The translations under genes were made by a program, and so were the position numbers. Positions 16,489 through 25,599 of a DNA stretch of 64,000 bases are shown here, one piece after another; the stretch's first letter is position 1, and each line of letters begins with the position of its first letter. The DNA comes from Armatimonadota bacterium (GTDB lineage: Bacteria > Armatimonadota > Fimbriimonadia > Fimbriimonadales > Fimbriimonadaceae). The notes below the pieces were generated by a model, which worked only from the letters and a program-made list of their open reading frames with translations, had not been told where the DNA came from and made no database searches. Location of the stretch: positions 62,001 through 126,000 of the forward strand of contig JAFDWQ010000010.1 in the NCBI GenBank assembly GCA_018268395.1, read 5' to 3'.

Positions 16489-17577
16489 TCACCTTTGTTG
16501 GAACAGGAAGACCCCGTTCTTGTTCGACGTGACGATGTCGGCCTTCTTGTCGCCGTTCACGTCTTGGACCACGAACTGTGTCCCGACGCCGGAATCCCCG
16601 TCGATGAGGGTCCGCGTCCATGCTCCGTCCCGCAGTTCGTACCGCACGAGCCAAGCCGGTTCCTCCGAGCCGACGTCGACTCCGGGGGCGTGGGCCCACT
16701 TCCTCTTCCCGGTGACGAGGTTCCATCGGCCGCCGAACCGGACGAGCACGGCCGCGTGCGTGACGGACAGGGTGTCGTCGATGACGGTCTTCGTGAACGT
16801 TCCCGACGGATCCCGACGGTGCCACCAGACGCCTCGGGCATGGGCCGACGTCGTCAAAACTCCTTGTCCGTCTGGCAAGACCGTCATGTGGGCGCAGTCC
16901 GGCCCGAGGTCTGAGGGCCGAAAAGTCCAAGGACCATCGACCTTCGTGGCGGGCGGCGCGTACGTGCCTCGAATCGTCAAGACGTCGTTCTTGCCGTCGC
17001 CATCGACGTCGCCGACACCAAGGCCATGGTCGTAGCGATGGGACCCCGCCCCGTCCTGAGCGCTGATCCCGTGGACCTCCCAAGGGGAATACGGATCCTT
17101 TGCAGGAGTCGCCCAAGACAGTCGCTTATCGTCCGTTCCCATGACCAGCACCCTCTTCCCGTTCCGGAAGAGGTCGACAAAGAGCGGACTCTCGTTGCAG
17201 GCACTGGGTGCGACCGGGTGGACTTTCCATGGCCCGGGCTGTCCCTTTGGGTTTTGGCGCCAGGTCGCTCGCTCCCCCGGCATTCCGACCACGATCTGGT
17301 CCGTCCACCCGTCGCGGTCGAGGTCCTCGCACCAGGTGTGGAAACAGTCGCTGTAGCCCTTAGCCGGATCGATGGTCGCGAGGGGCCCGATTTCGTGCGG
17401 ACGCCAGTCCGGGGCCTCGTACCACACGTTGCCGGCGACGACGTCCTGCTTGCCGTCGCGGTCGATGTCGGCGACGGCGACGCCTTCGGACACGAACCGC
17501 TTGTCAAGGACGCTCTTCGAGAACGTCACCTCGGGCTGTGGAAAGGACAGGGCGAGGAGGAGGAGCGCGGCCGTCAT
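16489..17577 (-). CDS. Secreted FG-GAP/VCBS-repeat beta-propeller protein
   Basis: The 362-residue exported protein (leader AALLLLALSFPQP) contains at least four calcium-loop repeats of integrin type: ADIDRDGKQDVVAGN, EDLDRDGWTDQIVV, GDVDGDGKNDVLTI and QDVNGDKKADIVTS. The spacing fits a seven-bladed propeller whose remaining blades lack the Asp loop. Such proteins are common in Planctomycetes and Armatimonadota, and are thought to bind ligands extracellularly. No enzyme motif is present. Confidence 0.85.
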   Translation of the reverse strand: MTAALLLLALSFPQPEVTFSKSVLDKRFVSEGVAVADIDRDGKQDVVAGNVWYEAPDWRPHEIGPLATIDPAKGYSDCFHTWCEDLDRDGWTDQIVVGMPGERATWRQNPKGQPGPWKVHPVAPSACNESPLFVDLFRNGKRVLVMGTDDKRLSWATPAKDPYSPWEVHGISAQDGAGSHRYDHGLGVGDVDGDGKNDVLTIRGTYAPPATKVDGPWTFRPSDLGPDCAHMTVLPDGQGVLTTSAHARGVWWHRRDPSGTFTKTVIDDTLSVTHAAVLVRFGGRWNLVTGKRKWAHAPGVDVGSEEPAWLVRYELRDGAWTRTLIDGDSGVGTQFVVQDVNGDKKADIVTSNKNGVFLFQQR

Positions 17578-17613
17578 CGTTGCGGCCGAGGATACCGGTC
17601 CGTGAACGCTTAG

Positions 17614-17647
17614 GGCCCGGAGGCGGTCGAGACGACCTCTCCGGGCC
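17614..17647. terminator. Hairpin downstream of the OFA transporter
   Basis: GGCCCGGAGG and CCTCTCCGGGCC form a strong stem in the gap between the transporter stop and the start of the FG-GAP gene. It likely separates the two minus-strand transcription units. Confidence 0.5.
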
Positions 17648-17658
17648 GGGGCGGACGC

Positions 17659-19338
17659 TTAACCGAACAAGGCCGCTGCTTTGACGACGGTTTGCCACAC
17701 GCCCCAACCCAGCGGCAGACCGATCAGCGTCCACGCAAGGGCGACCGTGACCCAGGACGAACGTGTCGGTCGCCAGCTCCGGACCTCGTTCGGTCCTTTG
17801 CGCGTGGACGCGACGCCCCGTTCCTTTGCCAATTCGTCCTCGGTCATGAAGTGCTTCGGGTCGACCGGTCGGACGAGGAGGTTCGCGAGGAAACCAAGAA
17901 GAAGGAGGCCGGCCAGGATCAGCATCGTCACGTTGTACGCAGCGTCGTTCGGGACGCCACGCCGTAATTGGAACTCGCGGATGTAGTTGACGAGGACAGG
18001 GCCTAAGATCCCCGCGGTCGACCATGCGGTCAGCAACCGGCCGTGGATGGCTCCGACGTGTTGCGTGCCGAAGAGGTCGGCCAAGTACGCCGGAATCGTG
18101 GCGAACCCGCCCCCGTACATCGTCAAGATCACGCAGAACAAGGCGACGAAGACTGCGACGTTCTTGGTGCCGGCCGCCGCCGGTGCGAGGGCGTAGAGCA
18201 ACGTGCCGAGGGCGAAGAAGACGAAGTACGTCCGCTTGCGTCCCAAGGTGTCGGACAGTGACGCCCAGCCGATTCGCCCGAGGATGTTGAAAAGGCTTAG
18301 AAGTCCGGCGAAAGCAGCCCCGACGGTCGCTGTCCGCAAGGTCTCAGCTTCGCTCAAGGCGGACAGCGGCCCGTCGACGCCGATGAGTCGGCCGCCGAAC
18401 ACCTCCTGTAGCATCGGGGACGCCATTCCGATGACGCCGATCCCGGCGCTGACGTTGAGGCACAGGACGGCCCACAGCAGCCAGAACTGCGGCGTCCTGT
18501 GGGCTTGATCGACATGGACGTGGCCACGGGTGATCATCGTCGTCACGTCCGGTTCGGGCGGCGCCCATCCTTCCGGAGTCCAGTCGGGCGGCGGGACGCG
18601 GTAAAGGAACGCGCCCGACATCATCGCTACGAAATAGACCGTGCCGAGGGTCAAGAAGGTCTCGAAGACTCCAACCGACGTCGGTGATGCGAAGTGTTTG
18701 ATCAAGACGTCGGCCAATGGCGCTCCGATCATCGCTCCGCCTCCGAAACCCATGATCGCCATACCGGTCGCCATTCCCCGTTTGTCCGGGAACCACTTGA
18801 TCAAAGTCGAGACGGGGGAGATGTATCCGAGACCGAGACCGCATCCCCCGATGACGCCGGAGCCGATCCAAAGAAGGAAGATCTGGTGAAGGTGTATCCC
18901 CATGGCGGAGACGAAGAAGCCTCCGCCCCAACAGACCGCGGCGGCCACACCGGCCTTTCGAGGACCGTTCCGTTCGAGCCACCGTCCGAACACGGCCGCC
19001 GACGATCCGAGGAACACGAAGAACAGGGTGAACATCCACCCTAGGCTGCTGACGGACCAGTCGCCCGGAACGGGGGCCGTGATGCCGACGGCCTTGCTCA
19101 GGGGTAGCCAGAAGACGCTGAATCCATAGGCCATTCCGATCGAGAGATGGATGGCCAGGGCCGCAGGCGGCACCAGCCACCTGTTGAAACCAGGTCTAGC
19201 GACCGTTCTTTCCTTGTCCAAGAGCCCTGTGGCCCGTTGCCTTTCGACGGTGTGCGGAGCGACGTCAGGCATTGCGACCCTTCCGTTGGTGGACGTCCTG
19301 ACCCTGGCCGCCTTGTCCTGCTCGAGCAGGTTTTTCAT
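17659..19338 (-). CDS. OFA-family major facilitator transporter
   Basis: The 559-residue protein has twelve predicted membrane helices and OFA (oxalate/formate antiporter-like) features: GMAYGFSVFWLPLSKAVG in helix 1, the WFPDKRGMATGMAIMGFGGGA loop-helix 5 signature, and a second-half LGRIGWASLSDTLGRK motif. The N-terminal 45 residues are hydrophilic and poorly conserved. GGGAGG lies about 8 bases before the ATG, a strong ribosome site. The substrate is probably a small monocarboxylate or dicarboxylate but cannot be deduced. The C-terminus has an extra helix after the charged KHFMTEDELAKERG linker. Confidence 0.88.
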   Translation of the reverse strand: MKNLLEQDKAARVRTSTNGRVAMPDVAPHTVERQRATGLLDKERTVARPGFNRWLVPPAALAIHLSIGMAYGFSVFWLPLSKAVGITAPVPGDWSVSSLGWMFTLFFVFLGSSAAVFGRWLERNGPRKAGVAAAVCWGGGFFVSAMGIHLHQIFLLWIGSGVIGGCGLGLGYISPVSTLIKWFPDKRGMATGMAIMGFGGGAMIGAPLADVLIKHFASPTSVGVFETFLTLGTVYFVAMMSGAFLYRVPPPDWTPEGWAPPEPDVTTMITRGHVHVDQAHRTPQFWLLWAVLCLNVSAGIGVIGMASPMLQEVFGGRLIGVDGPLSALSEAETLRTATVGAAFAGLLSLFNILGRIGWASLSDTLGRKRTYFVFFALGTLLYALAPAAAGTKNVAVFVALFCVILTMYGGGFATIPAYLADLFGTQHVGAIHGRLLTAWSTAGILGPVLVNYIREFQLRRGVPNDAAYNVTMLILAGLLLLGFLANLLVRPVDPKHFMTEDELAKERGVASTRKGPNEVRSWRPTRSSWVTVALAWTLIGLPLGWGVWQTVVKAAALFG

Positions 19339-19438
19339 TGTCTCGCCTCCCTTAGTCCTTTCTACGAAGGGTGCGGGCGACGGTCTTGTGGTCGTTTCGG
19401 AGTCCTTGACCGAGCCGGAAGGGCCTCCGATTGCGGGC

Positions 19439-19990
19439 CTAGGCCCGGTCGTCCGCGCCCTCGGTCGTCAACCAATAGAGGCGGACCGGTTTCCCGCTTC
19501 GCGGCGAGACACCCGAAGACCAGTCGGTACCGCCGTTCGACCGGATGACGCCGATCGAACCGACGTTATCGTCGTCGCACGTGACCAGGACGCGGTCGAT
19601 CCCCCTCGCTTGAGCCAGACTCCGCCCCCGACGCAACAACTCCGTGCCGACGCCTTGTCTGCGATGACTGGGCCGGACGAAGTAGCCGATGTGCCCCCCT
19701 TCTTGGAGGAGCCTGTCGTTCAGGCCGTGTCGCAAGCGCAATTCGCCGCAGATCCGTCCGTCAGGGTCCCGCATCCAATACGTCGACTGCGGGACGGTGC
19801 CGTTGTCCAGGGCTTCGCCGCGCTCGTCGGACGCTCTCTTCTCGAGATAGGCCTTGAACCCTAGTCGGCGGAAGAGGGCGACGGAAGGAGCGTCACCGGC
19901 TCGTTCGACGTCTTCGGCGAAACTGACGTACTCGGCCTCAAGACGGGCGTCTGGCGCGACCAGCGTGTACCGTGTCCAGTCCGAAGGCAT
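19439..19990 (-). CDS. GNAT family N-acetyltransferase
   Basis: This is a 183-residue single-domain GNAT with the acetyl-CoA loop IGYFVRPSHRRQGVGTELLRRG and the late strand RVLVTCDDDNVGSIGVIRSNGG characteristic of the superfamily. It is most like small-molecule acetyltransferases with an N-terminal extension of about 60 residues. It is divergent from the aminopeptidase gene, with 53 bases between starts. The substrate is unknown. Confidence 0.88.
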   Translation of the reverse strand: MPSDWTRYTLVAPDARLEAEYVSFAEDVERAGDAPSVALFRRLGFKAYLEKRASDERGEALDNGTVPQSTYWMRDPDGRICGELRLRHGLNDRLLQEGGHIGYFVRPSHRRQGVGTELLRRGRSLAQARGIDRVLVTCDDDNVGSIGVIRSNGGTDWSSGVSPRSGKPVRLYWLTTEGADDRA

Positions 19991-20043
19991 ACAGGATTCT
20001 GACAGACCCGGCGCGTCCCGAGGCTTGGGTTAGACTCGCCGCC

Positions 20044-21282
20044 ATGAGATCCTTCGAAGACAACCTGTCCCTGTTCGCCACCCTTGCCGTCAAGGAAGGC
20101 GTCGCTTTGGCGCCGGGCCAGGAGCTCCTGGTCTTCGCAGAACACGTCGCCGCCCCCCTGGTGCACCTGGTCGCAAGAGAGGCGTATCGGGCCGGAGCGA
20201 AGAACGTCGAGGTGATCTGGGCCGATCCGGAACTGGCATTGATCCGTTACGCGGAAGGGTCGGACGAAGCGGTCTCGTACGCCCCGCGATGGCTCATCGA
20301 CGGCGTCGCCACGGCCCATCGGCAGAACGCGGCCCGTCTCGGGATCTTAAGCGGCGACCCGGCGCTCCTCGCGGGAGTCGCCCCGGACAAGGTCGCGGCT
20401 CAAAGCCGCGCTCAAGGCGAAGCGAGGAAGGTCCTCAGCGAAATCATCGCCGGTTCGGAGATCAACTGGTGCCTGATCGGCGCCGCGTCGCCCGCGTGGG
20501 CGGCGAGGGTCTTTCCCGACCTGCCCTCCGAAGTGGCGACCGCCAAGCTCTGGGACGCTATCTTTCTCTCGTCCCGTGTGTTGGAGGACGATCCGATGGC
20601 GGCTTGGAGGGAACACAGCGCGTCTCTCGAAGCCAGGGTGCGGATCTTGGACGAACTGAGGTTGGACGCGGTCCGTTTCACCGGTCCCGGAACCGACCTG
20701 CGCGTCGGGCTCGTCGAGGGCCATTTGTGGGCGGGCGGCCGAGGTCGGGCCAACAACGGCGTCTTGTGTTCACCGAACGTTCCGACCGAAGAGGTGTTCT
20801 GCATGCCCCACCGCGAACGCGTCGAAGGGACGGTGTCCAGCACGATGCCCCTCAGTCTTCGTGGACAGATCGTCGATGGGATCCAAGTGGAGTTTCAGGC
20901 CGGGAAAGCCGTCAAGGTGTCCGCGTCCAAGGGTGAGGACGCGTTCCGAAAGCTCGTCGCGACGGACGATAGCGCCGACCGACTGGGCGAGGTCGCCCTC
21001 GTCCCTCATTCGAGCAAGGTCGCTCAGACGGGCGTGCTGTTCCTGAACACCCTTTACGACGAGAACGCGGCTTCGCACATCGCGTTCGGGGCGTCATATG
21101 GCGAGAACCTCGACGGGTATGCGGGCATGACTCCCGACGAGCGGACCGCACGGGGTGCGAACGACAGTATCGTGCACGTCGACTGGATGATCGGTTCGGA
21201 CAAAGTGGACGTGGACGGCGTCCGTCAAGACGGCTCGTCCGTTCCTCTGATGCGCGCCGGCGAATGGGTCCTGCAGGACTGA
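20044..21282 (+). CDS. M29-family (AmpS/PepS) metallo-aminopeptidase
   Basis: The 412-residue protein has the M29 layout: an N-terminal alpha/beta domain and a C-terminal catalytic domain. The metal ligand motifs EEVFCMPHRERVEGT, the Glu-containing GEVALVPHSSKV, NTLYDENAASHIAFG and SIVHVDWMIGS are all present. These enzymes remove N-terminal amino acids and are dimeric and cytoplasmic. The ATG at 20044 is chosen because TAGACT ends 7 bases before it and the family N-terminus aligns here; the in-frame upstream extension overlaps the divergent GNAT start. Confidence 0.92.
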   Translation: MRSFEDNLSLFATLAVKEGVALAPGQELLVFAEHVAAPLVHLVAREAYRAGAKNVEVIWADPELALIRYAEGSDEAVSYAPRWLIDGVATAHRQNAARLGILSGDPALLAGVAPDKVAAQSRAQGEARKVLSEIIAGSEINWCLIGAASPAWAARVFPDLPSEVATAKLWDAIFLSSRVLEDDPMAAWREHSASLEARVRILDELRLDAVRFTGPGTDLRVGLVEGHLWAGGRGRANNGVLCSPNVPTEEVFCMPHRERVEGTVSSTMPLSLRGQIVDGIQVEFQAGKAVKVSASKGEDAFRKLVATDDSADRLGEVALVPHSSKVAQTGVLFLNTLYDENAASHIAFGASYGENLDGYAGMTPDERTARGANDSIVHVDWMIGSDKVDVDGVRQDGSSVPLMRAGEWVLQD

Positions 21283-21305
21283 CGCGTCGCCCATAATGGC
21301 AGTCC

Positions 21306-21968
21306 ATGACGTGCGACGACATCCTGCGCCGACTCGAAGCGGCGTGCGATCCGAAATGGAAAGCCATGAACGCGAAGAACGGTGCGCCCGAGAACCAGTT
21401 CGGCGTCAAGATGGGCGACGTCCGGGCCATTGCGAAGGAAGCGAAAACCGACCACGACCGCGCGCTACAGCTCTGGAAGACAGGGAACCTCGAGGCCCGG
21501 CTCGTCGCCACGCTGACCATAAAGCCGAAACAACTGTCCGAGACCGAACTCGAAGACATGGTCCGGGACGTGACGTTCGGCCAGCTCGCCGACTGGACGA
21601 TGACGAACGTCGTCAAACAACATCCGGCGAAAGAAAGGCTCCGGACCAAGTGGATCGGTTCCAGTCATCCGTCGCTCGCCCGGGCCGCATGGAGCCTGAC
21701 GTGCGAGCGCATCACGAAGGCCCCTGACGGGCTTGATCTCACGTCCCTGCTGGACACCATCGAGAAGGACATGGCCACGGCTCCTTCGCTCGCACAATGG
21801 ACGATGAATTTCGCTCTGATCGATATCGGCGTCGAGCACCCGGAACTCCGTGACCGCGCGATCGCGATCGGCGAATCGCTGGGCCTCTATCGCGACTATC
21901 CCACCTCGAAGGGCTGTACCTCGCCTTTTGCCCCGATCGCTATCCGTGAACTCGCCGGCCGACGTTGA
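21306..21968 (+). CDS. AlkD-like DNA alkylation repair protein (HEAT repeats)
   Basis: The 220-residue all-helical protein matches the DNA alkylation repair enzyme family: NQFGVKMGDVRAIAKEAK in the first repeats, LADWTMTNVV, HPSLARAAWSLTCER and the C-terminal helices. AlkD removes N3- and N7-alkylpurines without base flipping, but many paralogs of this fold lack activity. It follows the aminopeptidase by 23 bases and may share its transcript. A second AlkD-like gene lies at 39634-40338. Confidence 0.85.
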   Translation: MTCDDILRRLEAACDPKWKAMNAKNGAPENQFGVKMGDVRAIAKEAKTDHDRALQLWKTGNLEARLVATLTIKPKQLSETELEDMVRDVTFGQLADWTMTNVVKQHPAKERLRTKWIGSSHPSLARAAWSLTCERITKAPDGLDLTSLLDTIEKDMATAPSLAQWTMNFALIDIGVEHPELRDRAIAIGESLGLYRDYPTSKGCTSPFAPIAIRELAGRR

Positions 21969-21977
21969 GGTGGACTG

Positions 21978-22009
21978 AGGGGTTCCGCCACGTTCGTGGT
22001 GAAGCCCCT
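21978..22009. terminator. Bidirectional hairpin terminator
   Basis: AGGGGTT (21978-21984) pairs with AGCCCCT (22003-22009), with a nested CCAC-GTTC-GTGG stem. It is located between the convergent AlkD and repeat-protein genes. Confidence 0.6.
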
Positions 22010-22025
22010 CGTGACGCCGTGCCGC

Positions 22026-23081
22026 TTACGGCAAGCGGATCCCATGGTCGACGGGTACGACATAACCGTCCTGCTTGGTCGATCGCTCCTCATGTCGCCG
22101 GGCTGCTGCGCGCCGACGCTCGTTGTCCGCGTCGTGCTTCTCATCGGAGCCGGGCTTGTCGCGAACCGCGCCCGGCATCGTGCCGACGCCTGTGGCCTTG
22201 AAGATGACGAAATGGAAGTTGCTGTCGACGGCGGCTCCGTTCTGGTCATGGACGCCGACGTCCCATGTCCCGTTCGCTCCCGAGCTCACGCCACAGGTTT
22301 CGGTCGAGCCGATGCCCACCGAAGTCGCCAGGATCACCGACGTCGACTGTCCCAGGGTCGTTCCTGCTATCGCGACGTTGTATTGGCCGACGCCAAGCTT
22401 GGAGGACGTCCAGTTTCCGCTGCCCGCTTGAGCGACCGTCCCGTCGGAGAACACGACCCCATAGGCGATCGGCACCATCGTTGCAGTCGTGTTACCGTAG
22501 TCGTGGCGAGGCAACGGGCCCGAAGTTTGTATCGAATCCGTCCCGGTGCCCGCGACAAAGCCACTCTCGGCACCGCTGTTGATCGCGGCCAGCGCTGTCC
22601 CGCCGCCGCTCAGGGTTTCGGCGAAGACGCCTGTGGCCGCACCGTTTCCGATAGCCCGGCCCCATACGGCGACCCCGGCACCGTTGGAGTAGTTGTAGAA
22701 CAGGCCGCCCACAGGGTTTCCCGTGGTGCTCAACGCCTCGCCGACGATGCCTCGGCCGCCGACAGAACTGCTCGTGAAGTAGCCTCCGGCACCGAGACCG
22801 GTCGCGGCCGTGCTCTTTCCGAACAAGGCGACCCCGCTCCCGGTCTCCGACCGCACGCCCTGGGCACCGCCCGTTTCTTTGACTTGGATCCTGGCCAACG
22901 TCGGTGAAACGCCCGCTCCGAAACGACCTGCGAGGGAATATCCGGAAATGTTTGAGTGTCCGGTTTGCACTGCGCCCGGTGTCGTGTCCTGTAAGTTCAC
23001 GACCCCTGCAGCGGCGATGCCGCCGGCGACGGCGCCCGCGCTTGCAGACACCAAAGCGACAGTGAGTACGTTCGTGTTCAT
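22026..23081 (-). CDS. Secreted 26-residue-repeat protein, family copy 1 (short form)
   Basis: The 351-residue product has an N-terminal signal or anchor helix (LTVALVSASAGAVAGGIAAAG), then the family motif LQDTTPG..QTGHSNISG..LAGRFGAGVSPTLARIQV. About three 26-residue Gly-rich units follow, starting GVALFGKSTAATGLGAGGYF. The C-terminal domain differs from the other two copies (55651-57018 and 27036-29024): it is a beta-rich segment ending FHFVIFKATG, plus a highly charged tail that looks like read-through. AAAGGG sits 8 bases before ATG 23081, favouring it over ATG 23087. Function is unknown; a surface beta-solenoid is likely. Confidence 0.75.
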   Translation of the reverse strand: MNTNVLTVALVSASAGAVAGGIAAAGVVNLQDTTPGAVQTGHSNISGYSLAGRFGAGVSPTLARIQVKETGGAQGVRSETGSGVALFGKSTAATGLGAGGYFTSSSVGGRGIVGEALSTTGNPVGGLFYNYSNGAGVAVWGRAIGNGAATGVFAETLSGGGTALAAINSGAESGFVAGTGTDSIQTSGPLPRHDYGNTTATMVPIAYGVVFSDGTVAQAGSGNWTSSKLGVGQYNVAIAGTTLGQSTSVILATSVGIGSTETCGVSSGANGTWDVGVHDQNGAAVDSNFHFVIFKATGVGTMPGAVRDKPGSDEKHDADNERRRAAARRHEERSTKQDGYVVPVDHGIRLP

Positions 23082-23195
23082 GTTCATCACCCTTTGGTGC
23101 GGAGGAGTCCGCACCCCGTGAGCCCAGTCTGACACGGGGCCTGACCGTTATCATCGTGCGGCAGGCCTGCAGCGCCATCGCGCCCCGACCCGTCG

Positions 23196-24068
23196 GTGCG
23201 GCCCTATCGGGTATCAAGCGGGCGCGTGGCTCAAGCGTTCGAAGGCGATCAAGGCGAAGGAAAGGGAAGTCCGGTCAGACGGGCCTTGCGTCGTCTCAAG
23301 CTCCCTCAAAACCTCGGATCATTGCTCGACGTCCTCGTGTTCCTTCTCAATCTTTGGCTGATGCCGAAGCTTGCAGAGTCGTTCCTGAAGGCGATCGTGA
23401 GAGCGGACAAGGACGCCGATGCGCAAGCCCTCCTGTTCACAGTGGCGACAGCGCTCATGGTGCTTGCGCCGACGGGGGCGGTCCTTAAGAGGTGGCACCG
23501 GTACAAGCGAGGGCGTCCAGAGTCCGGTACAGAGCAGCGGGATCCGACCGACGGTTGCCTTTTCAATCCGATCGTCTACTTCTGCACGACGGCTCTGATC
23601 TTTGCGACCGCCAACGCGTTCCTGCTGCAAAAGCTCTATGGGAAGAGCGAGCCGGACGGAGGCGTGTTCGTGGGGTCGGTTTTCTTGGGGATCGGTCTGA
23701 TGGTGACGCACACGGTCCTTGTCTACCGCTACTTCTCGGTGCCCAAGTCCGAGCCTCGGTCCGAGTTTCTCAAAGGCCGCGCGTCGGCCGTGATCGGCGA
23801 CGCCTGTCTCTTCGCGAACATGTTCGTGTTCCAATTGGTCTGGAACCTCTTAGCTTTGGTGGACGTTCCGCCGACCACGGGCCCGGTCGACTTCGTCTTC
23901 CGGCTCTTCGTCTTGTGCTTCCTGGCCCTCCTCTTCTACTTTCCTCCGCGAATGTTCTATCTCGCTGACGACATCGGCAAGTTGCGGACTTGGGTGACGA
24001 TCTTGCAGGCGAACTTGCCCGTCCTGATCCGCGTCATGATCGGGACGACGGCCGGCCCCAACGTCTAG
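23196..24068 (+). CDS. Hypothetical multi-pass membrane protein
   Basis: The 290-residue protein has about six hydrophobic helices (near residues 41-56, 78-97, 122-143, 156-180, 200-220 and 230-250) separated by short charged loops. The N-terminal 35 residues are basic and Gly-rich. No known transporter or enzyme motif is recognised. GTG 23196 is the first start in a long open frame; GTG 23226 is equally possible. It is divergently oriented to the repeat-protein gene. Confidence 0.6.
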   Translation: MRPYRVSSGRVAQAFEGDQGEGKGSPVRRALRRLKLPQNLGSLLDVLVFLLNLWLMPKLAESFLKAIVRADKDADAQALLFTVATALMVLAPTGAVLKRWHRYKRGRPESGTEQRDPTDGCLFNPIVYFCTTALIFATANAFLLQKLYGKSEPDGGVFVGSVFLGIGLMVTHTVLVYRYFSVPKSEPRSEFLKGRASAVIGDACLFANMFVFQLVWNLLALVDVPPTTGPVDFVFRLFVLCFLALLFYFPPRMFYLADDIGKLRTWVTILQANLPVLIRVMIGTTAGPNV

Positions 24069-24074
24069 GTGCCT

Positions 24075-24515
24075 TCAGCCACTGTCTTTCAGATCATCGA
24101 GATGACGCGCCTCGTGCCGGACCAGTTTCTCGGTCAGAGAGACGGCCGTGTGGATCCTTGTCGGAGTCTTGATCTCTGCATTCAGGTCGATGGTGCCGAG
24201 GATCCCGCTCCATTCTTGGCGGTCCGAAAGAAACCTTTTGGTCAGCAAGTCCCATGGCTTCAGAGCAAATCCGTCGCGGTCATAGAGCCGTAAGGGGTGG
24301 ACTTCGACGCGTCCACGGACGGCGCCGTCACGGATCTTACGCAGCAAGGGAAGCCAAGCGGTCTGGCATGCAACGAGGTGACCCAGCGTGCGGTGTCGCG
24401 ACTGCCTGCAAAACTCCGCATCCGGCATCGGTCCTGCCGGCGGTAGCGACCGGACGCGCCGCTCGTTTTCTCGGAAGATCGCGAGGACTTCAGGCCATGG
24501 TGGCGCGTGCCGCAC
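24075..24515 (-). CDS. DinB-like protein
   Basis: The 146-residue helical protein contains HRTLGHLVACQTAWLPLL and the C-terminal LVRHEARHLDDL, which place three His residues as in DinB_2 proteins. GTG 24515 is preferred because AAGG stands 8 bases upstream; longer readings run into the preceding gene. It is the third gene of a likely operon: stalk-domain protein, DUF1801 protein, DinB protein. Confidence 0.65.
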   Translation of the reverse strand: MRHAPPWPEVLAIFRENERRVRSLPPAGPMPDAEFCRQSRHRTLGHLVACQTAWLPLLRKIRDGAVRGRVEVHPLRLYDRDGFALKPWDLLTKRFLSDRQEWSGILGTIDLNAEIKTPTRIHTAVSLTEKLVRHEARHLDDLKDSG

Positions 24516-24535
24516 GTCGACGACCTTACCGCGAC

Positions 24536-24940
24536 CTAAAGACCTGTTCCTTCGCCTAACCGCAAGAGCACGCCCTTCCGCTTGACGATGTTCTTGTAGT
24601 CCCACTGGATGTCCCGGCTCTTAGCAAGCCACCGTCGCACGGCGTCCACGTCGACGTCGGATTCGGCACCGTAACGCGCTTCTGCCGCTTGAAAGGTCCC
24701 TTCGGGCTTGAGGTCGGGCTCGTCGAACGACCTTCCGCTCCAAAAGAGGAGCCGGACACAACCTTTCAGCTTGCTGTAGCCGGCCACCGGGTTACCGTCG
24801 AGGAACCACACCGGATGCCCGTGCCAAACCTTGTTCTCGGATTCGGGCAAGGCGGCGTCGATCTCTCGGGCCAAGAGGTCGCAGACCGATCGGTCGGACT
24901 CCTCTAGCGCATCGTTGTAACGGCGGACGTGCTCGTTCAT
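24536..24940 (-). CDS. DUF1801 domain protein
   Basis: The 134-residue protein matches DUF1801 (YdhG-like fold): VWHGHPVWFLDGNPVAGYSKLKG in the core and LLFWSGRSFDEPDLKPEG. Some members were described as iron or frataxin-like chaperones, but the biochemical role is open. It lies 4 bases after the stalk-domain gene and 20 bases before the DinB gene. Confidence 0.85.
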   Translation of the reverse strand: MNEHVRRYNDALEESDRSVCDLLAREIDAALPESENKVWHGHPVWFLDGNPVAGYSKLKGCVRLLFWSGRSFDEPDLKPEGTFQAAEARYGAESDVDVDAVRRWLAKSRDIQWDYKNIVKRKGVLLRLGEGTGL

Positions 24941-24944
24941 AGGA

Positions 24945-25559
24945 TCAGGGTTTGGCGGTCCGCAGATACCGACGCCCGACCGTCGGGGTGATCACCCTTC
25001 CGCTCGGTTCCTTGAACTCGATCTTATAGCTGTCCTCGGAATCTTGATGATCGGTCACGTGCAAGACTTTCGCAGGGTGCCAGGAGCGTCGATAGAGGTA
25101 GAGGACGGCGTCTCCTGCCTTGAACGGTGCCTTCTCATTGAAGAAGTTCATAGCGACCGTGTCGATATAGGCAGAGTTGGACGAACCGACGTACTTGACC
25201 TCGGCACCCAGCGCCTCGCTCAGGAACCGCAACGGTACGTACGTCGTTCGGCCTTCGATGATCGGAGGCTGGTCCATTGTCAGGGTCTTCCCGTCGATCG
25301 TTGCTTGGGCGCGACCGATTTGGATCTGCACCGTCCTTTCAGCGCGCCAGGCCGTGATCTCTTTGGTGGAAGAATCGTAGTAGACGACGGCACCGAGCCG
25401 ATCGAACGTCTCCCGCAGACCGAGCAACGTCCGACCGTTCCGGAGGATCGCCGGCTCTCGAAGGTCTTCCTCTTTACCGTCGAAGAACACGTGGATCATC
25501 TGTGCGTTCGCGCACACCGAAGACACCAAGAACGTCCCGATCGCCGTTGCCCTTAGCAT
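24945..25559 (-). CDS. Secreted copper-amine-oxidase N-terminal-like (stalk) domain protein with Tudor-like tail
   Basis: The 204-residue exported protein (leader TAIGTFLVSSVCANAQ) contains one copper amine oxidase N-domain-like module: REPAILRNGRTLLGLRETFDRLGAVV and then the second arm GRTTYVPLRFLSEALGAEV. These modules are common cell-surface adaptors. Residues about 147-200 (FKAGDAVLYLYRRSWHPAKV and the following strands) resemble a small Tudor/SH3-like barrel, an unusual partner. TAGAAT lies exactly 6 bases before the ATG, so it is likely leaderless. Confidence 0.78.
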   Translation of the reverse strand: MLRATAIGTFLVSSVCANAQMIHVFFDGKEEDLREPAILRNGRTLLGLRETFDRLGAVVYYDSSTKEITAWRAERTVQIQIGRAQATIDGKTLTMDQPPIIEGRTTYVPLRFLSEALGAEVKYVGSSNSAYIDTVAMNFFNEKAPFKAGDAVLYLYRRSWHPAKVLHVTDHQDSEDSYKIEFKEPSGRVITPTVGRRYLRTAKP

Positions 25560-25599
25560 CTTCTCATTCTACACAATGGCAAACGGACCGTCCCATGGG

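Noticed and set aside
23161-23226. Shared regulatory element between the divergent repeat-protein and membrane-protein genes
   Set aside because: No palindrome or clear promoter pair could be made out in this GC-rich gap.
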